Assembly: GCF_028550395.1 (NCBI RefSeq)
Contig: NZ_JAQQKW010000001.1
Coordinates: 62,001 to 126,000, forward strand
Reading direction: 5' to 3'
DNA length: 64,000 nt
Source of the DNA: Asticcacaulis currens
Lineage (GTDB): Bacteria; Pseudomonadota; Alphaproteobacteria; Caulobacterales; Caulobacteraceae
Positions 9,231-17,626 of the stretch are shown one piece after another. A program made the position numbers and the translations under genes. How positions within the stretch are numbered: the first letter of the stretch is position 1; each line of letters starts with the position of its first letter. Under the pieces are notes generated by a model. It was not told where the DNA came from and searched no databases. It saw only the letters and a program-made list of their open reading frames with translations.

Positions 9231-9246
9231 GGAAACCGTGGTTTCA
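9231..9246. promoter_or_regulatory. Operator-like inverted repeat upstream of kduD
   Basis: GGAAACCGTGGTTTCA contains GAAACC and GGTTTC arms separated by two bases. It is a variant of the sites at 7440 and 10303 and lies about 113 bases before the kduD start. The two-base spacer makes it weaker evidence than the other two. Confidence 0.35.
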
Positions 9247-9305
9247 CCTCACCAGGGCCTTGGCCGGCCAGGGTTCAGGCATGACCCGGAAAGGCGAGGA
9301 CGCGG

Positions 9306-10169
9306 TCAGGCCAACTGGCAGATGTCCAGCACGTTCATGTCCGTGTAGTCGAGGTTTTCACCGCCCATGGCCCAGATAAAGGCGTAGTTGGAGGTGCCTG
9401 CCCCCATGTGGATCGACCAGGGCGGAGACACGACGGCCTCATTATTCTGGATGACGATATGGCGCGCGGCGTCCGGTTGCCCCATAAAGTGGAAGACCCG
9501 GTCGTTTTCACCGAGGTCGAAATAGAAATAGACCTCTGAGCGGCGATCGTGCAGGTGCGGGGGCATGGTGTTCCACACCGAACCGGGCGCCAGAATGGTC
9601 AGGCCCAGCAAGAGCTGGCAGGATTTCGCCGTGGTCGGCACGATATATTGATAGATGACGCGCTGGTTTGACTGCTCAAGCGACCCCCGCTCCAGCGGCA
9701 CGGCCTGATCTATCGAGATCTTCACCGTCTCGTAGCGGGCATGGGCAGGCGTCGAGGTCAGGTAGTAGAGGGCTGGAGACTGCGCATCGTTCGACGAAAA
9801 CACCACTTCCCTTGTACCCATGGGAATATAGAGGCCGTCTTTCTGGCCGAGCTCATAGCTCACACCATCAACACTCACGACACCTGCGCCGCTGCCGACG
9901 TTGATAACACCAAGCTCGCGGCGCTCCAGAAAGGGATGACCGGCCGCTGACGCCGGCTCAGTCTGGTCTGGCAGGCGCAGGCTCTGCGCGACCGGAGCGA
10001 CACCGCCCACCACAAAGCGCTCGAAATGCGTATAGTTGAGGACCACCGCGTCCGCTGCGAACAGGCCCTGCATCAGATACTTGTCACGCAGATCATCCGT
10101 ATCGGCATAGGCCATCATATCCGGGTGGGTGGCGTGATAGATCTTTGCGTAAAGCGATGTCTGGCACAT
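9306..10169 (-). CDS. kduI: 5-dehydro-4-deoxy-D-glucuronate isomerase KduI
   Basis: This 287-residue cupin is KduI, which converts 4-deoxy-L-threo-5-hexosulose uronate to 2,5-diketo-3-deoxygluconate. The conserved [15 protein letters not shown] segment is at 80-94. The zinc ligands of the E. coli enzyme (two His, Glu, His) are conserved as His205, His207 and Glu212 in [15 protein letters not shown] and His254 in SPPWSIHMG. The ATG at 10169 has a GGAG ribosome-binding site. With kduD just downstream on the same strand it completes the two cytoplasmic steps following GH105 action. The KdgK kinase and KdgA aldolase expected next are not in this window. Confidence 0.95.
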   Translation of the reverse strand: MCQTSLYAKIYHATHPDMMAYADTDDLRDKYLMQGLFAADAVVLNYTHFERFVVGGVAPVAQSLRLPDQTEPASAAGHPFLERRELGVINVGSGAGVVSVDGVSYELGQKDGLYIPMGTREVVFSSNDAQSPALYYLTSTPAHARYETVKISIDQAVPLERGSLEQSNQRVIYQYIVPTTAKSCQLLLGLTILAPGSVWNTMPPHLHDRRSEVYFYFDLGENDRVFHFMGQPDAARHIVIQNNEAVVSPPWSIHMGAGTSNYAFIWAMGGENLDYTDMNVLDICQLA

Positions 10170-10293
10170 GGTGGCGGCTCCGGTTTTCTATATCAGCCCC
10201 GACCCAAGGCAGCGGCGCGGCTTTTCCCTGCGCGACGAAATCCCGGTTTACGGGATGCTTCGCCACATAATGAGACTTCATATAGCGGCAAAT

Positions 10294-10325
10294 GAAAAGG
10301 AAGGAAACCGGTTTCCTTCCTTTTC
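10294..10325. promoter_or_regulatory. Perfect 32-bp palindrome with GGAAACCGGTTTCC core
   Basis: The two 16-base arms are exact complements with no spacer, centred between 10309 and 10310. The core GGAAACCGGTTTCC matches the candidate operator at 7440-7453. The element lies about 134 bases upstream of kduI and 11 bases past the stop of the rhamnose dehydrogenase gene. It can therefore serve as an operator for kduI and, as RNA, as a terminator hairpin for the upstream gene. A palindrome this long and perfect is not expected by chance. Confidence 0.65.
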
Positions 10326-10336
10326 TGTCAAGGATT

Positions 10337-11116
10337 TTACTGCAGATTGACGAAGGCCCCGCCGTCGACCAGAAGGGAGGCGCCCGTCACATATCCGGCC
10401 ATTTCTTCGCAAGCGAGGAAGATGACGGGTCCGGCCAGATCTTCAGGCTGGCCCAGACGGCCCAGCGGAATGCGACCTTCCATGTAGCTGCGCTTCTTTT
10501 CGTCAGCCAGATCGTCCTTATTGATGTCGGTCAGTATGGTGCCTGGTAAGACCGCGTTGCAGCGGATGCCGTGCTTGCCAAGCGCAATCGCGGTCGACTG
10601 CATCAGGGACAAAACACCGGCCTTGGTCGGCGTGTAATGGGTCTGAAACTCACCGCCGACGAGGGCCGAGATGGAGGAGACGGCGACAATGGAGCCTGCA
10701 AACCCGTTGGCCTTCTTACCCTGGCTGACCATCTGGTTAGCGGCGGCCTGACACATATAGTAGGCGCCATTCAGGTTGACCTTGATGGTACGATCGACCA
10801 CGTCTACGGGCATATCGAGGAAGCCGTGGAAGGGGCAGATCCCCGCATTGTTGACGAAGGTGTCGATGCGGCCATAGGCCTCAACGGCGGCATTGACGAA
10901 GGCCGGCGCCGAGGCAGGATCAGCAACGTCGCCCCGCAAGGCAAAGGCTTCGCCCCCGAGCGCGCGGATTTCCTTCACCGCAGACTCTGCCGCGGATTCG
11001 TCGCCCGCATAGTTGATGCCGACCTTAGCCCCCTGGCGCGCCGCCTGAACGGCAATGGCGCGACCTATTCCCTTTGAACCGCCGGTGACCAGCAGCACCT
11101 TGTCTTTGAGCAACAT
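10337..11116 (-). CDS. L-rhamnose 1-dehydrogenase (SDR)
   Basis: This 259-residue SDR oxidises L-rhamnose to L-rhamnono-lactone in the non-phosphorylated pathway. It has TGGSKGIG near the N-terminus, NNAGICPFHGFLDMP, and YTPTK as the catalytic Tyr/Lys pair. The last segment (HYTPTKAGVLSLMQS, CNAVLPGTILTDINKDDL, SLLVDGGAFVNLQ) is close to my memory of the biochemically characterised Azotobacter vinelandii enzyme. The ATG at 11116 begins MLLKDKVLLVTGG, the family start. The longer frame from 11221 adds unrelated residues. The gene is divergent from the other pathway genes, across the IclR remnant. Confidence 0.9.
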   Translation of the reverse strand: MLLKDKVLLVTGGSKGIGRAIAVQAARQGAKVGINYAGDESAAESAVKEIRALGGEAFALRGDVADPASAPAFVNAAVEAYGRIDTFVNNAGICPFHGFLDMPVDVVDRTIKVNLNGAYYMCQAAANQMVSQGKKANGFAGSIVAVSSISALVGGEFQTHYTPTKAGVLSLMQSTAIALGKHGIRCNAVLPGTILTDINKDDLADEKKRSYMEGRIPLGRLGQPEDLAGPVIFLACEEMAGYVTGASLLVDGGAFVNLQ

Positions 11117-11269
11117 CTTCTGTCTCTTCTTTCTGACCGGAAGCGTGAAACGCCCCCCGTTTCCTTCCGTTTCGAGCGCGATCTGAGAAGGTGGGCACCA
11201 CGCTTCCCGTAATCGGCGCAACTCTCCAAAACCCTTGTGCGAAGGTGCGGTCTTTTGATCGCACCCGCC

Positions 11270-11551
11270 TTATGAATTGATCGCCTGTTGCGACAGACGG
11301 ATAAATTTGGGGCCCAGCCGGTAACCCCCGCCACTATTGTCTCGCGGCGCAACGCTCAGATAGCCCTGCTCGACGAGGGTCGAGGCGAGACGGTAAGCGG
11401 TAGAGCGCGCAAGACCTGCCGTTTCAGCGATCTCGCTCAAACTCCCCCGTCCAGACGCCACCGCCTCAACGATCATCAGCCCGCGGACAAGAGTCTGGCT
11501 ACCGCCGTGCTTGTCGCCCTTGGTTTCGGTTGGCGTGGTGTTTGCGTTCAT
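11270..11551 (-). CDS. IclR-family regulator reduced to its DNA-binding domain
   Basis: Only the winged-helix domain of an IclR regulator is present: SQTLVRGLMIVEAVASGRG, then SLSEIAETAGLARSTAYRLA and GGGYRLGPKFIRLSQQ, followed at once by a stop. IclR proteins are normally about 250 residues with a C-terminal effector domain of about 170. The 153 bases before the next gene cannot hold it, and no frame there resembles it. The start is taken as ATG 11551. An upstream in-frame ATG exists at 11659. It sits between the two divergent arms of the oxidative rhamnose pathway. It is either a pseudogene or a short regulator that binds DNA without sensing an effector. Confidence 0.7.
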   Translation of the reverse strand: MNANTTPTETKGDKHGGSQTLVRGLMIVEAVASGRGSLSEIAETAGLARSTAYRLASTLVEQGYLSVAPRDNSGGGYRLGPKFIRLSQQAINS

Positions 11552-11651
11552 GCCCGGTTTCGACGTTTCTGCGTTCAAGCGTGACGTTTTTTGCTTGATA
11601 AGCCTTGGCTTAATTTCATATATTGGAATAAATAGATTGGCAATCGCATTT

Positions 11652-11669
11652 ATGCTCATTATTGAGCAT
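11652..11669. promoter_or_regulatory. Candidate operator upstream of rhamnonate dehydratase
   Basis: ATGCTCA-TTAT-TGAGCAT is a perfect inverted repeat with seven-base arms. It lies in the AT-rich divergent promoter region, 74 bases before the dehydratase start and about 100 bases before the IclR start. A CGATCA-TTAT-TGATCG repeat with the same central TCATTATTGA occurs at 46534-46549 before the other rhamnose operon. Confidence 0.45.
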
Positions 11670-11742
11670 TTTCACCATGAACCGATCATTTTCGGGCCTC
11701 GTGGAACCGGATTCGACACGCAGGGTTAAAAAGGCTTCAATT

Positions 11743-12939
11743 ATGGGTTACCCCAAGATCAAGCAGGTGCGCGCATACGTCATTAAAGGTGGCGAGGGCG
11801 GCGGCGGCGCCGATTACCACGATCAGGGCGAAGGCCACTGGATCGACAATCACATTGCGACCTCGATGGGGCGCTATCCGGAATATCGCCAGAGCCGCAA
11901 GAGCTTCGGCATCAATGTGCTGGGCACGCTGGTCGTTGAAATCGAAGCCGATGACGGCACGGTCGGCTTTGCGGTGACGACCGGCGGTGAGCCCGCCTGC
12001 TATATGGTCGAAAAGCACTTTGCCCGCTTCCTCGAAGGCCGCAATCCGTTTGAGTATGAGCGCATCTGGGATCAGATGTATTTCGGCTCGCAATACTATG
12101 GCCGTAAGGGGATTGTCGTAAATGCGATTTCCGGCGTCGATCTGGCCCTGTGGGACCTGATGGGCAAGCTGCGTCAGGAGCCGGTCTATCACATGCTGGG
12201 CGGCGCGGTGCGCGACGAACTGCAATTCTATGCGACGGGCGCGCGCCCGGACCTCGCCAAGGAGATGGGCTTTATCGGCGGCAAGCTGCCGCTCTATCAC
12301 GGCCCCATCGAAGGCGATGAAGGCCTCAAAAAGAATGTCGAGCTGATCGCCGATATGCGCTCGCGCGTCGGCGAAGACTTCTGGCTGATGTACGATTGCT
12401 GGATGGCGCTCGACGTCAACTACGCAACGAAGCTCGCGCACAAATGCCATGAGTACGGTCTGAAGTGGATCGAGGAAGCGATCAATCCGGACGACTACTG
12501 GGGCTATCAGCAACTGAAAAAGAACGTCCCGGCCGGGATGCTGGTCACCACGGGTGAGCACGAATCGACCCGATGGGGCTTTAAGATGCTTCTGGAAATG
12601 GGCTGCTGCGACATCATCCAGCCGGATGTGGGCTGGTGCGGTGGTGTGACCGAGCTTTTAAAGATCTCGGCCCTGGCCGATGCGCACGGCGCGCTGGTCG
12701 TGCCGCATGGGTCCTCGGTCTATAGCTATCACTTCGTCATTACGCGTCACAACTCGCCGTTTGCCGAGTTCCTGATGATGGCGCCGAAGGCCGATCACGT
12801 GGCACCCATGTTCCATCCGCAACTGCTCAATGAGCCGATCCCGGACAAGGGCCGCCTGAAGGTCACGGCACTCGATAAGCCGGGCTTTGGGGTGGACCTG
12901 AACCCCGAAGTGAAGCTCTATCGCCCCTACGAACATTAA
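11743..12939 (+). CDS. rhmD: L-rhamnonate dehydratase (enolase superfamily)
   Basis: This 398-residue enolase-superfamily enzyme dehydrates L-rhamnonate to 2-keto-3-deoxy-L-rhamnonate. Typical RhmD sequence includes [20 protein letters not shown] at the N-terminus, [12 protein letters not shown] (first metal Asp), [27 protein letters not shown] and [12 protein letters not shown]. The ATG at 11743 is preferred to the frame start at 11662 because the 27 extra residues match nothing and overlap the operator-like repeat. It is the first gene of the plus-strand arm of the oxidative L-rhamnose pathway. A hairpin and a terminator-like stem follow it before the next gene. Confidence 0.93.
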   Translation: MGYPKIKQVRAYVIKGGEGGGGADYHDQGEGHWIDNHIATSMGRYPEYRQSRKSFGINVLGTLVVEIEADDGTVGFAVTTGGEPACYMVEKHFARFLEGRNPFEYERIWDQMYFGSQYYGRKGIVVNAISGVDLALWDLMGKLRQEPVYHMLGGAVRDELQFYATGARPDLAKEMGFIGGKLPLYHGPIEGDEGLKKNVELIADMRSRVGEDFWLMYDCWMALDVNYATKLAHKCHEYGLKWIEEAINPDDYWGYQQLKKNVPAGMLVTTGEHESTRWGFKMLLEMGCCDIIQPDVGWCGGVTELLKISALADAHGALVVPHGSSVYSYHFVITRHNSPFAEFLMMAPKADHVAPMFHPQLLNEPIPDKGRLKVTALDKPGFGVDLNPEVKLYRPYEH

Positions 12940-12947
12940 TGAAACTC

Positions 12948-12974
12948 ACCCCTGAAGGCCTTGCCTTCAGGGGT
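12948..12974 (+). other. Perfect hairpin after the rhamnonate dehydratase gene
   Basis: ACCCCTGAAGGC (12948-12959) pairs exactly with 12963-12974 across a CTT loop. It starts eight bases after the stop codon and has no T run, so it looks like an mRNA-stabilising or processing hairpin, not a terminator by itself. Confidence 0.6.
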
Positions 12975-12992
12975 GGTCCATATCGTCAGATC

Positions 12993-13034
12993 AAAGCCAG
13001 AGACGGCTCGTCGCTTCGATCTGGCTTTATTTTT
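12993..13034 (+). terminator. Intra-operon terminator or attenuator before the diketo-hydrolase gene
   Basis: AAAGCCAGA (12993-13001) pairs with TCTGGCTTT (13020-13028) and is followed by ATTTTT. It lies only 12 bases before the next start codon, between two genes of one pathway. It would lower expression of the downstream genes relative to the dehydratase unless antitermination or a promoter intervenes. Confidence 0.55.
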
Positions 13035-13046
13035 GAGGAAAGCTTT

Positions 13047-13919
13047 ATGAAACTCGTTCGTTTTGGCCCCAAGGGTCAGGAAAAGCCCGGCGTGATCGAC
13101 GCCGACGGCAAACTACGTGATCTGTCATCGGTCGTCGCCGACATCACCCCCGAAGAGGTGCGTCTGTCCAAGCTTTCGGGCCTTAAGGCCACCGACGTCT
13201 CGGCCCTGCCCGTCGTCGAAGGCGACGTGCGTTATGGCGTGCCGGTCAACAAGATCGGCAAGATCATTGCGGTGGGCCTCAACTATGCCGACCACGCCGC
13301 CGAATCGAACCTGCCCGTGCCGCCGGAGCCCATCTTCTTCACCAAGGCCGTGACCTCGCTCACTGGCCCTAATGACGAGGTGATGAAGCCGCGCGATGCG
13401 ACCAAGATGGACTGGGAAGTCGAACTCGGCCTGATCATCGGCAAGACCTGCCGCTACGTCGAAGAAGCCGATGCGCTCAGCCACGTTGCGGGCTATGTGC
13501 TGGTCAATGACATTTCCGAACGTGCCTTCCAGAAGGAGCGCGGCACGCAGTGGGTGAAGGGCAAGGGCTGCGATACCTTCTGCCCGACCGGCCCGTGGCT
13601 GGTGACGCCGGAAGAGATTGGCGACGTGCATAATCTCGACATGTTCCTCAACGTCAATGAAGAGCGCATGCAGACCGGCAATACCAAGACCCTGATCTTC
13701 AACGTCGCCCACTGCATCAGCTACGTTTCACGCTTCATCACCCTGCAACCGGGCGATCTGGTCATCACCGGCACGCCGCCGGGCGTCGGCGAAGGCAAGA
13801 AGCCGAACCCCATCTATCTCAATGCGGGCGACACCATGCACCTCGGCATTACCGGCCTCGGCGAACAGCGCCAGACCGTCGTGCCCTTCTCGCTCGAACA
13901 TCAGGAGATCATCGGCTAA
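13047..13919 (+). CDS. 2,4-diketo-3-deoxy-L-rhamnonate hydrolase (FAH family)
   Basis: This 290-residue FAH-fold protein shows GKIIAVGLNYADHAAES, EPIFFTKAVTSLTGPND, the metal-binding acidic cluster in DWEVELGLIIG and NDISERAFQ, and DLVITGTPPGVGEGKKP. The ATG at 13047 has a strong GAGGAAAG ribosome-binding site. The longer frame from 12939 would run through both hairpins. Its position beside rhamnonate dehydratase and the SDR at 13919-14665 fits LRA6 of Sphingomonas, which cleaves 2,4-diketo-3-deoxy-L-rhamnonate to pyruvate and L-lactate. Its stop overlaps the next start as TAATG. Confidence 0.87.
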   Translation: MKLVRFGPKGQEKPGVIDADGKLRDLSSVVADITPEEVRLSKLSGLKATDVSALPVVEGDVRYGVPVNKIGKIIAVGLNYADHAAESNLPVPPEPIFFTKAVTSLTGPNDEVMKPRDATKMDWEVELGLIIGKTCRYVEEADALSHVAGYVLVNDISERAFQKERGTQWVKGKGCDTFCPTGPWLVTPEEIGDVHNLDMFLNVNEERMQTGNTKTLIFNVAHCISYVSRFITLQPGDLVITGTPPGVGEGKKPNPIYLNAGDTMHLGITGLGEQRQTVVPFSLEHQEIIG

Positions 13920-14665
13920 TGAATTACGCTGGACGTTTTAATGATCGCTGCGCCGTCATTACCGGTGCCGCCGGGGGTTTGGGCAAGGCCGCTGCGAAAC
14001 GCATCATCTCTGAGGGTGGCAAGGTCGTCCTGTGGGACCTGAATGCCGAGATGTTAGAAGCCACCGCTACGGAAATCGGCGCGGCCGGTTTTGTGGCTCT
14101 GGACGTTTCGAAGCTCGAAGAGGTTTCGGCCGCGGCTAAAAGGTCGGCCGAGATCTTAGGCAAGATCGACATTCTGGTCGCTTCGGCGGGCATCACGGGC
14201 GCGACCGTGCCGGTGTGGGAGTTCCCGGTCGAGTCTTGGCTGAAGGTCATGGACATCAATCTGAATGGTCTCTTCTACTGCAACCGTGAGATCATCCCCT
14301 TCATGCTCGAAAACGGCTATGGCCGCATCGTCAATGTCGCTTCGGTCGCCGGCAAGGAAGGTAATCCCAACGCCTCGGCCTATTCGGCCTCCAAGGCGGG
14401 CGTGATCGGCTTCACCAAGAGCCTCGGCAAGGAACTGGCCACCAAGGGCGTCATCGTCAACGCCCTGACCCCGGCCACGTTTGAATCGCCCATTCTGGCG
14501 CAACTGCCGCAAAGCCAGGTCGATTATATGCGCTCGAAAATCCCGATGGGGCGCCTGGGTATTGTCGATGAATCGGCCGCCATGGTCTGTTTCATGGCTT
14601 CTGAAGAGTGCTCCTTCACGACCGCCTCAGTGTTTGACACATCGGGTGGCCGCACGACGTTCTGA
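13919..14665 (+). CDS. 2-keto-3-deoxy-L-rhamnonate 4-dehydrogenase (SDR)
   Basis: This 248-residue SDR has TGAAGGLG, ASAGITG in place of the common NNAG, and YSASK as the Tyr/Lys pair. The C-terminus ends in FDTSGGRTTF. Translationally coupled to the FAH hydrolase gene by a TAATG overlap, it fits LRA5, which oxidises 2-keto-3-deoxy-L-rhamnonate at C4 to give the substrate of that hydrolase. The alternative, another sugar-acid SDR such as a fuconate-pathway enzyme, cannot be excluded, but the complete gene set argues for rhamnose. Confidence 0.85.
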   Translation: MNYAGRFNDRCAVITGAAGGLGKAAAKRIISEGGKVVLWDLNAEMLEATATEIGAAGFVALDVSKLEEVSAAAKRSAEILGKIDILVASAGITGATVPVWEFPVESWLKVMDINLNGLFYCNREIIPFMLENGYGRIVNVASVAGKEGNPNASAYSASKAGVIGFTKSLGKELATKGVIVNALTPATFESPILAQLPQSQVDYMRSKIPMGRLGIVDESAAMVCFMASEECSFTTASVFDTSGGRTTF

Positions 14666-14835
14666 TAAACCTCTGCAGACCGGGCGAGAGGTGGCGGAAA
14701 CGGCCTCGGAAAGGCTTAGTCAATGACGAAGGTGAAGAGGCCTTAAGGCCTAGCCATTCGTTGAGGACAGGGCCTTGGCGAAAATCTGACACCTGCCCCC
14801 AGTTTTGCCCGCACTGAGACACACAGGAGAGGCCA

Positions 14836-15741
14836 ATGACCCTTCCCTTCATCGACGCCCATATCCATCTTTGGGATCTCGATCATCTGCGCTACGCATG
14901 GCTCAGTGCGCCCTTTGACGATACGGGGGTCAATGGCTCGACGCAGGCAATAGCCTCAACCTATCTGCCTTCACATTATAGAGTCGATGCCGCCGGTTTT
15001 GACGTGCGCGGGACCGTTCATATTGATGCGGGTGCCCACCCGGATGATGCCCTCGCCGAGACCGAGTGGCTGCAAAAGCTGCACGAACAGACCGGTCTGC
15101 CTACGGCGATTGTCGCCTTTGCCGGTCTAAACGACGTGAAGGTTGAAGCCCTTCTATACGCCCATTCGCAACATTCGGCTGTACGGGGCATACGCCATAT
15201 CCTGAACTGGCATTCGAACCCTTATTTCAGTTACACACCTGCCAATCTCCTGGAAGACCCGCAGTGGCGTGCCGGCTATGCAAAGCTTGCCAGGTACGGG
15301 TTATCGTTCGATCTGCAAATCTACGAAAACCAGATGGCCTCGGCCGCGGCACTGGCGGCCAGGCACCCCGACATTCCGGTCATGCTCAACCACGCCGGCA
15401 TGCCTGTAAATGATGGCGACGGGTATCTGGAGCGCTGGACGAAAGGCCTTAAGGCTTTGGCCGACGTGCCCCATGTCTCTGTTAAGATCTCCGGGATGGG
15501 GTTTTCCAATCGCCACTGGACAACAGACACGATCCGCCCCCTTGTTCTGAGCGTCATCGATATCTTCGGTACAGACCGCGTGATGTTCGCCTCAGATGTG
15601 CCGACCGATAAACTCTTTTCCGACTACAAAACGATAATGACGTCGTTTGAAGAAGTGACCAAGGCCTTCTCGGAAGACGAGCGCCGCGCCATGTTTGCCG
15701 GCAATGCCAACCGCCTTTATCGCCTAAATTTACCCCTCTGA
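14836..15741 (+). CDS. COG3618 amidohydrolase-fold lactonase, probable L-rhamnono-1,4-lactonase
   Basis: This 301-residue TIM-barrel metal hydrolase of the amidohydrolase_2 group has the HxH metal motif at His9/His11 in IDAHIHLWDL, a central LNHAG segment and the terminal Asp in RVMFASDVP. COG3618 contains the characterised rhamnono-lactonase and fuconolactonase. With L-rhamnose 1-dehydrogenase and rhamnonate dehydratase in the same locus, hydrolysis of rhamnono-lactone to rhamnonate is the likely role. The 170-base gap before it holds a 14-bp palindrome (14738-14751) and nothing else clear. The ATG at 14836 follows an AGGAGAGG ribosome-binding site. Confidence 0.85.
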   Translation: MTLPFIDAHIHLWDLDHLRYAWLSAPFDDTGVNGSTQAIASTYLPSHYRVDAAGFDVRGTVHIDAGAHPDDALAETEWLQKLHEQTGLPTAIVAFAGLNDVKVEALLYAHSQHSAVRGIRHILNWHSNPYFSYTPANLLEDPQWRAGYAKLARYGLSFDLQIYENQMASAAALAARHPDIPVMLNHAGMPVNDGDGYLERWTKGLKALADVPHVSVKISGMGFSNRHWTTDTIRPLVLSVIDIFGTDRVMFASDVPTDKLFSDYKTIMTSFEEVTKAFSEDERRAMFAGNANRLYRLNLPL

Positions 15742-15750
15742 GCCGCCATA

Positions 15751-15762
15751 ACATGGTTAACA
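15751..15762. promoter_or_regulatory. CtrA half-site-like motif upstream of the GT41 gene
   Basis: ACATGGTTAACA contains the complement of TTAACCAT, an octamer reported for the Caulobacter cell-cycle regulator CtrA. The same 12 bases recur at 18128-18139, so they bracket the glycosyltransferase/aminotransferase pair. Single half-sites are common by chance. Confidence 0.3.
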
Positions 15763-15823
15763 GTTCCTTCACCGGCGCGGCCTAACCTTTCACGGATAGA
15801 CCCTTCGCGGGTGGAGGCCCCAA

Positions 15824-17545
15824 ATGAGTACTGTAGATCCCGCCGTCCTGGAGCGGGTGACGTACCTGTTCAATCAGGGCAAGGCAGCGCTGTCCTGTCA
15901 GGACGGTTTTTCGGCGTTACAGAGCTTTCGCACGCTGACGGACGAAAACCCGCATTCGTTTGAGGCCTGGTACTGGCTATATAGCGCGGCCCTTTGCGCG
16001 GGCGATGGTGAGACGGCGCGCACCGCTTTGGATACGGCGACGCTTTTACACGGTCTCGAGCTGATGCCCGACATCGAGGTCGATCTTGCCCGCTTTGACA
16101 CTGACGGGGCTTATGACGAGCAGCTCTTTGAAACCTGTTATGCCAGTCATTACATTGGGCTTGCCTCCGTCTTCGGGCAACGCGCCCGCGACCTTGGGGT
16201 TCGCACACCGACCATGCTCTCACGCTATGGACTGTCCCTGCAGCATCAGGGGCGCACGCTGGAGGCGAACGAAGCCTTCGCCGCCGCGTTCACCGCCTAT
16301 CCGCTGGCCTGGATAGCCCAGTTCTACCTTTATTCCCTCTTCTACGTCCCAGACGGCGTGTCCCGCTACGCCTCTGAGGCGCGCGCCTGGGCGAGCCGGT
16401 TTGCCTATGTAGAAAATCCGATCCACCTGACACCCCCTCCGCTTGAGGGGAGGCGCCTGAAGATAGGCTATGTCGCCCCAAATTTCTCGCGCACCCAGCT
16501 TCACCAGTTTATCTTGCCGATCCTCAAAAACCACGACCCCGCTAAGGTTGAGGTAACGCTCTATACCGCCGACGCGAGCGCGGAAGCGCCCTTGCCCTGC
16601 GAGCGGATGGTCTCGATCGGTGACATGGATGACGAAGCGGCAACCGCGCTCATCCGCAAGGATGCGCCCGACATTCTGATCGACACCTGGGGTCATACTG
16701 TAGGCAGCCGGATTGGGATTTTTGCGCGCCGCGCGGCGCCCGTGCAAGTTTCGTGGATCAACTTTCAGCAAACCACCGGCCTGTCGCAGATGGACTACGT
16801 CCTGCACTCTGATTCAATGGCTGCACCGGGCACTCAGGATCTCTTCACCGAAACTGTCTGGTCAATGGGGGATATCACCGTCCCCTATCGCCCCACCATG
16901 CAGCGATTGCCAGATGTGCCTCCACCGGCGCTTACAAACGGCTTTGTGACCTTCGGCTCTTTCAATCACCCCGCTAAGATCAGTACCGAGACAATCAAGG
17001 CCTGGTCCGCGATTTTGAGCGGCGTTCCAGATTCTGTGCTTCTCATGAAGTATAACTACTTCATTGACCCACTCGTTCAGCGGCAGTTTCGTGCCCGCTT
17101 TGCGGCGCACGGGATTGACGGTGAGCGACTTCTCTTTGAAGGGCACTCGAAAGGCATTGAATACGCAGAAGCTTTTCGAAAGGTCGACCTGATGCTCGAC
17201 CCCTCCCCCTGTCCGGGTGGGACGACCAGTTGCGACGCCATAGCGAATGGTGTGCCGGTACTCACCCTTGCAGGTAAAGACTTTTATGCACGCATCGGGA
17301 TTCAGTTGGTGGCGGTTAGCGGTCTGACAGAGCTTGTAGCCGAAACCTGGGGAGATTATGTCCGGTGCGCAGTCGGCCTGGCTCAGAACATGAAGGCCCT
17401 GTCCGAGGTGCGAGCCCGCACCCGTCCGGGTTTTGAAGCCTCGGCTCTTCGGGACGAAAATGGTTTTACCCGGAAGCTCGAGGAGGCCTTCCATCAAATG
17501 CTTAAAAAGGCTTACTTACGTGGGATCGATAGTCTGGCGTCATGA
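15824..17545 (+). CDS. TPR-GT41 (SPINDLY/OGT-like) protein O-glycosyltransferase, FlmG-like
   Basis: This 573-residue protein has TPR-like helices at about 10-190 and a GT-B domain of the GT41 family from about 205. The nucleotide-sugar site PCPGGTTSCDAIANGVPVL near residue 463, followed by ARIGIQLV, is the hallmark of OGT/SPINDLY enzymes. RLKIGYVAPNF opens the first GT-B lobe. In Caulobacter the TPR-GT41 protein FlmG modifies flagellins with a nonulosonic acid. The N-terminal flagellin-binding arrangement, family and phylum fit that role, but no flagellin gene is nearby. A decayed sugar aminotransferase lies next to it. Soluble, cytoplasmic. Confidence 0.8.
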   Translation: MSTVDPAVLERVTYLFNQGKAALSCQDGFSALQSFRTLTDENPHSFEAWYWLYSAALCAGDGETARTALDTATLLHGLELMPDIEVDLARFDTDGAYDEQLFETCYASHYIGLASVFGQRARDLGVRTPTMLSRYGLSLQHQGRTLEANEAFAAAFTAYPLAWIAQFYLYSLFYVPDGVSRYASEARAWASRFAYVENPIHLTPPPLEGRRLKIGYVAPNFSRTQLHQFILPILKNHDPAKVEVTLYTADASAEAPLPCERMVSIGDMDDEAATALIRKDAPDILIDTWGHTVGSRIGIFARRAAPVQVSWINFQQTTGLSQMDYVLHSDSMAAPGTQDLFTETVWSMGDITVPYRPTMQRLPDVPPPALTNGFVTFGSFNHPAKISTETIKAWSAILSGVPDSVLLMKYNYFIDPLVQRQFRARFAAHGIDGERLLFEGHSKGIEYAEAFRKVDLMLDPSPCPGGTTSCDAIANGVPVLTLAGKDFYARIGIQLVAVSGLTELVAETWGDYVRCAVGLAQNMKALSEVRARTRPGFEASALRDENGFTRKLEEAFHQMLKKAYLRGIDSLAS

Positions 17546-17626
17546 GCAATACATTCCGTTTGTAAGGCTACGTCTGATTCTAAGGTCGTGGCGGCGCCTT
17601 TGCGAATCGGAGGTTCGCCAAACTCA

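Noticed and set aside
11737-12561. 274-codon minus-strand open frame
   Set aside because: Antisense to rhamnonate dehydratase; no domain and no ribosome-binding site.
14738-14751. 14-bp palindrome AGGCCTTAAGGCCT before the lactonase gene
   Set aside because: No second copy, no promoter context and no T run; could be chance in GC-rich DNA.
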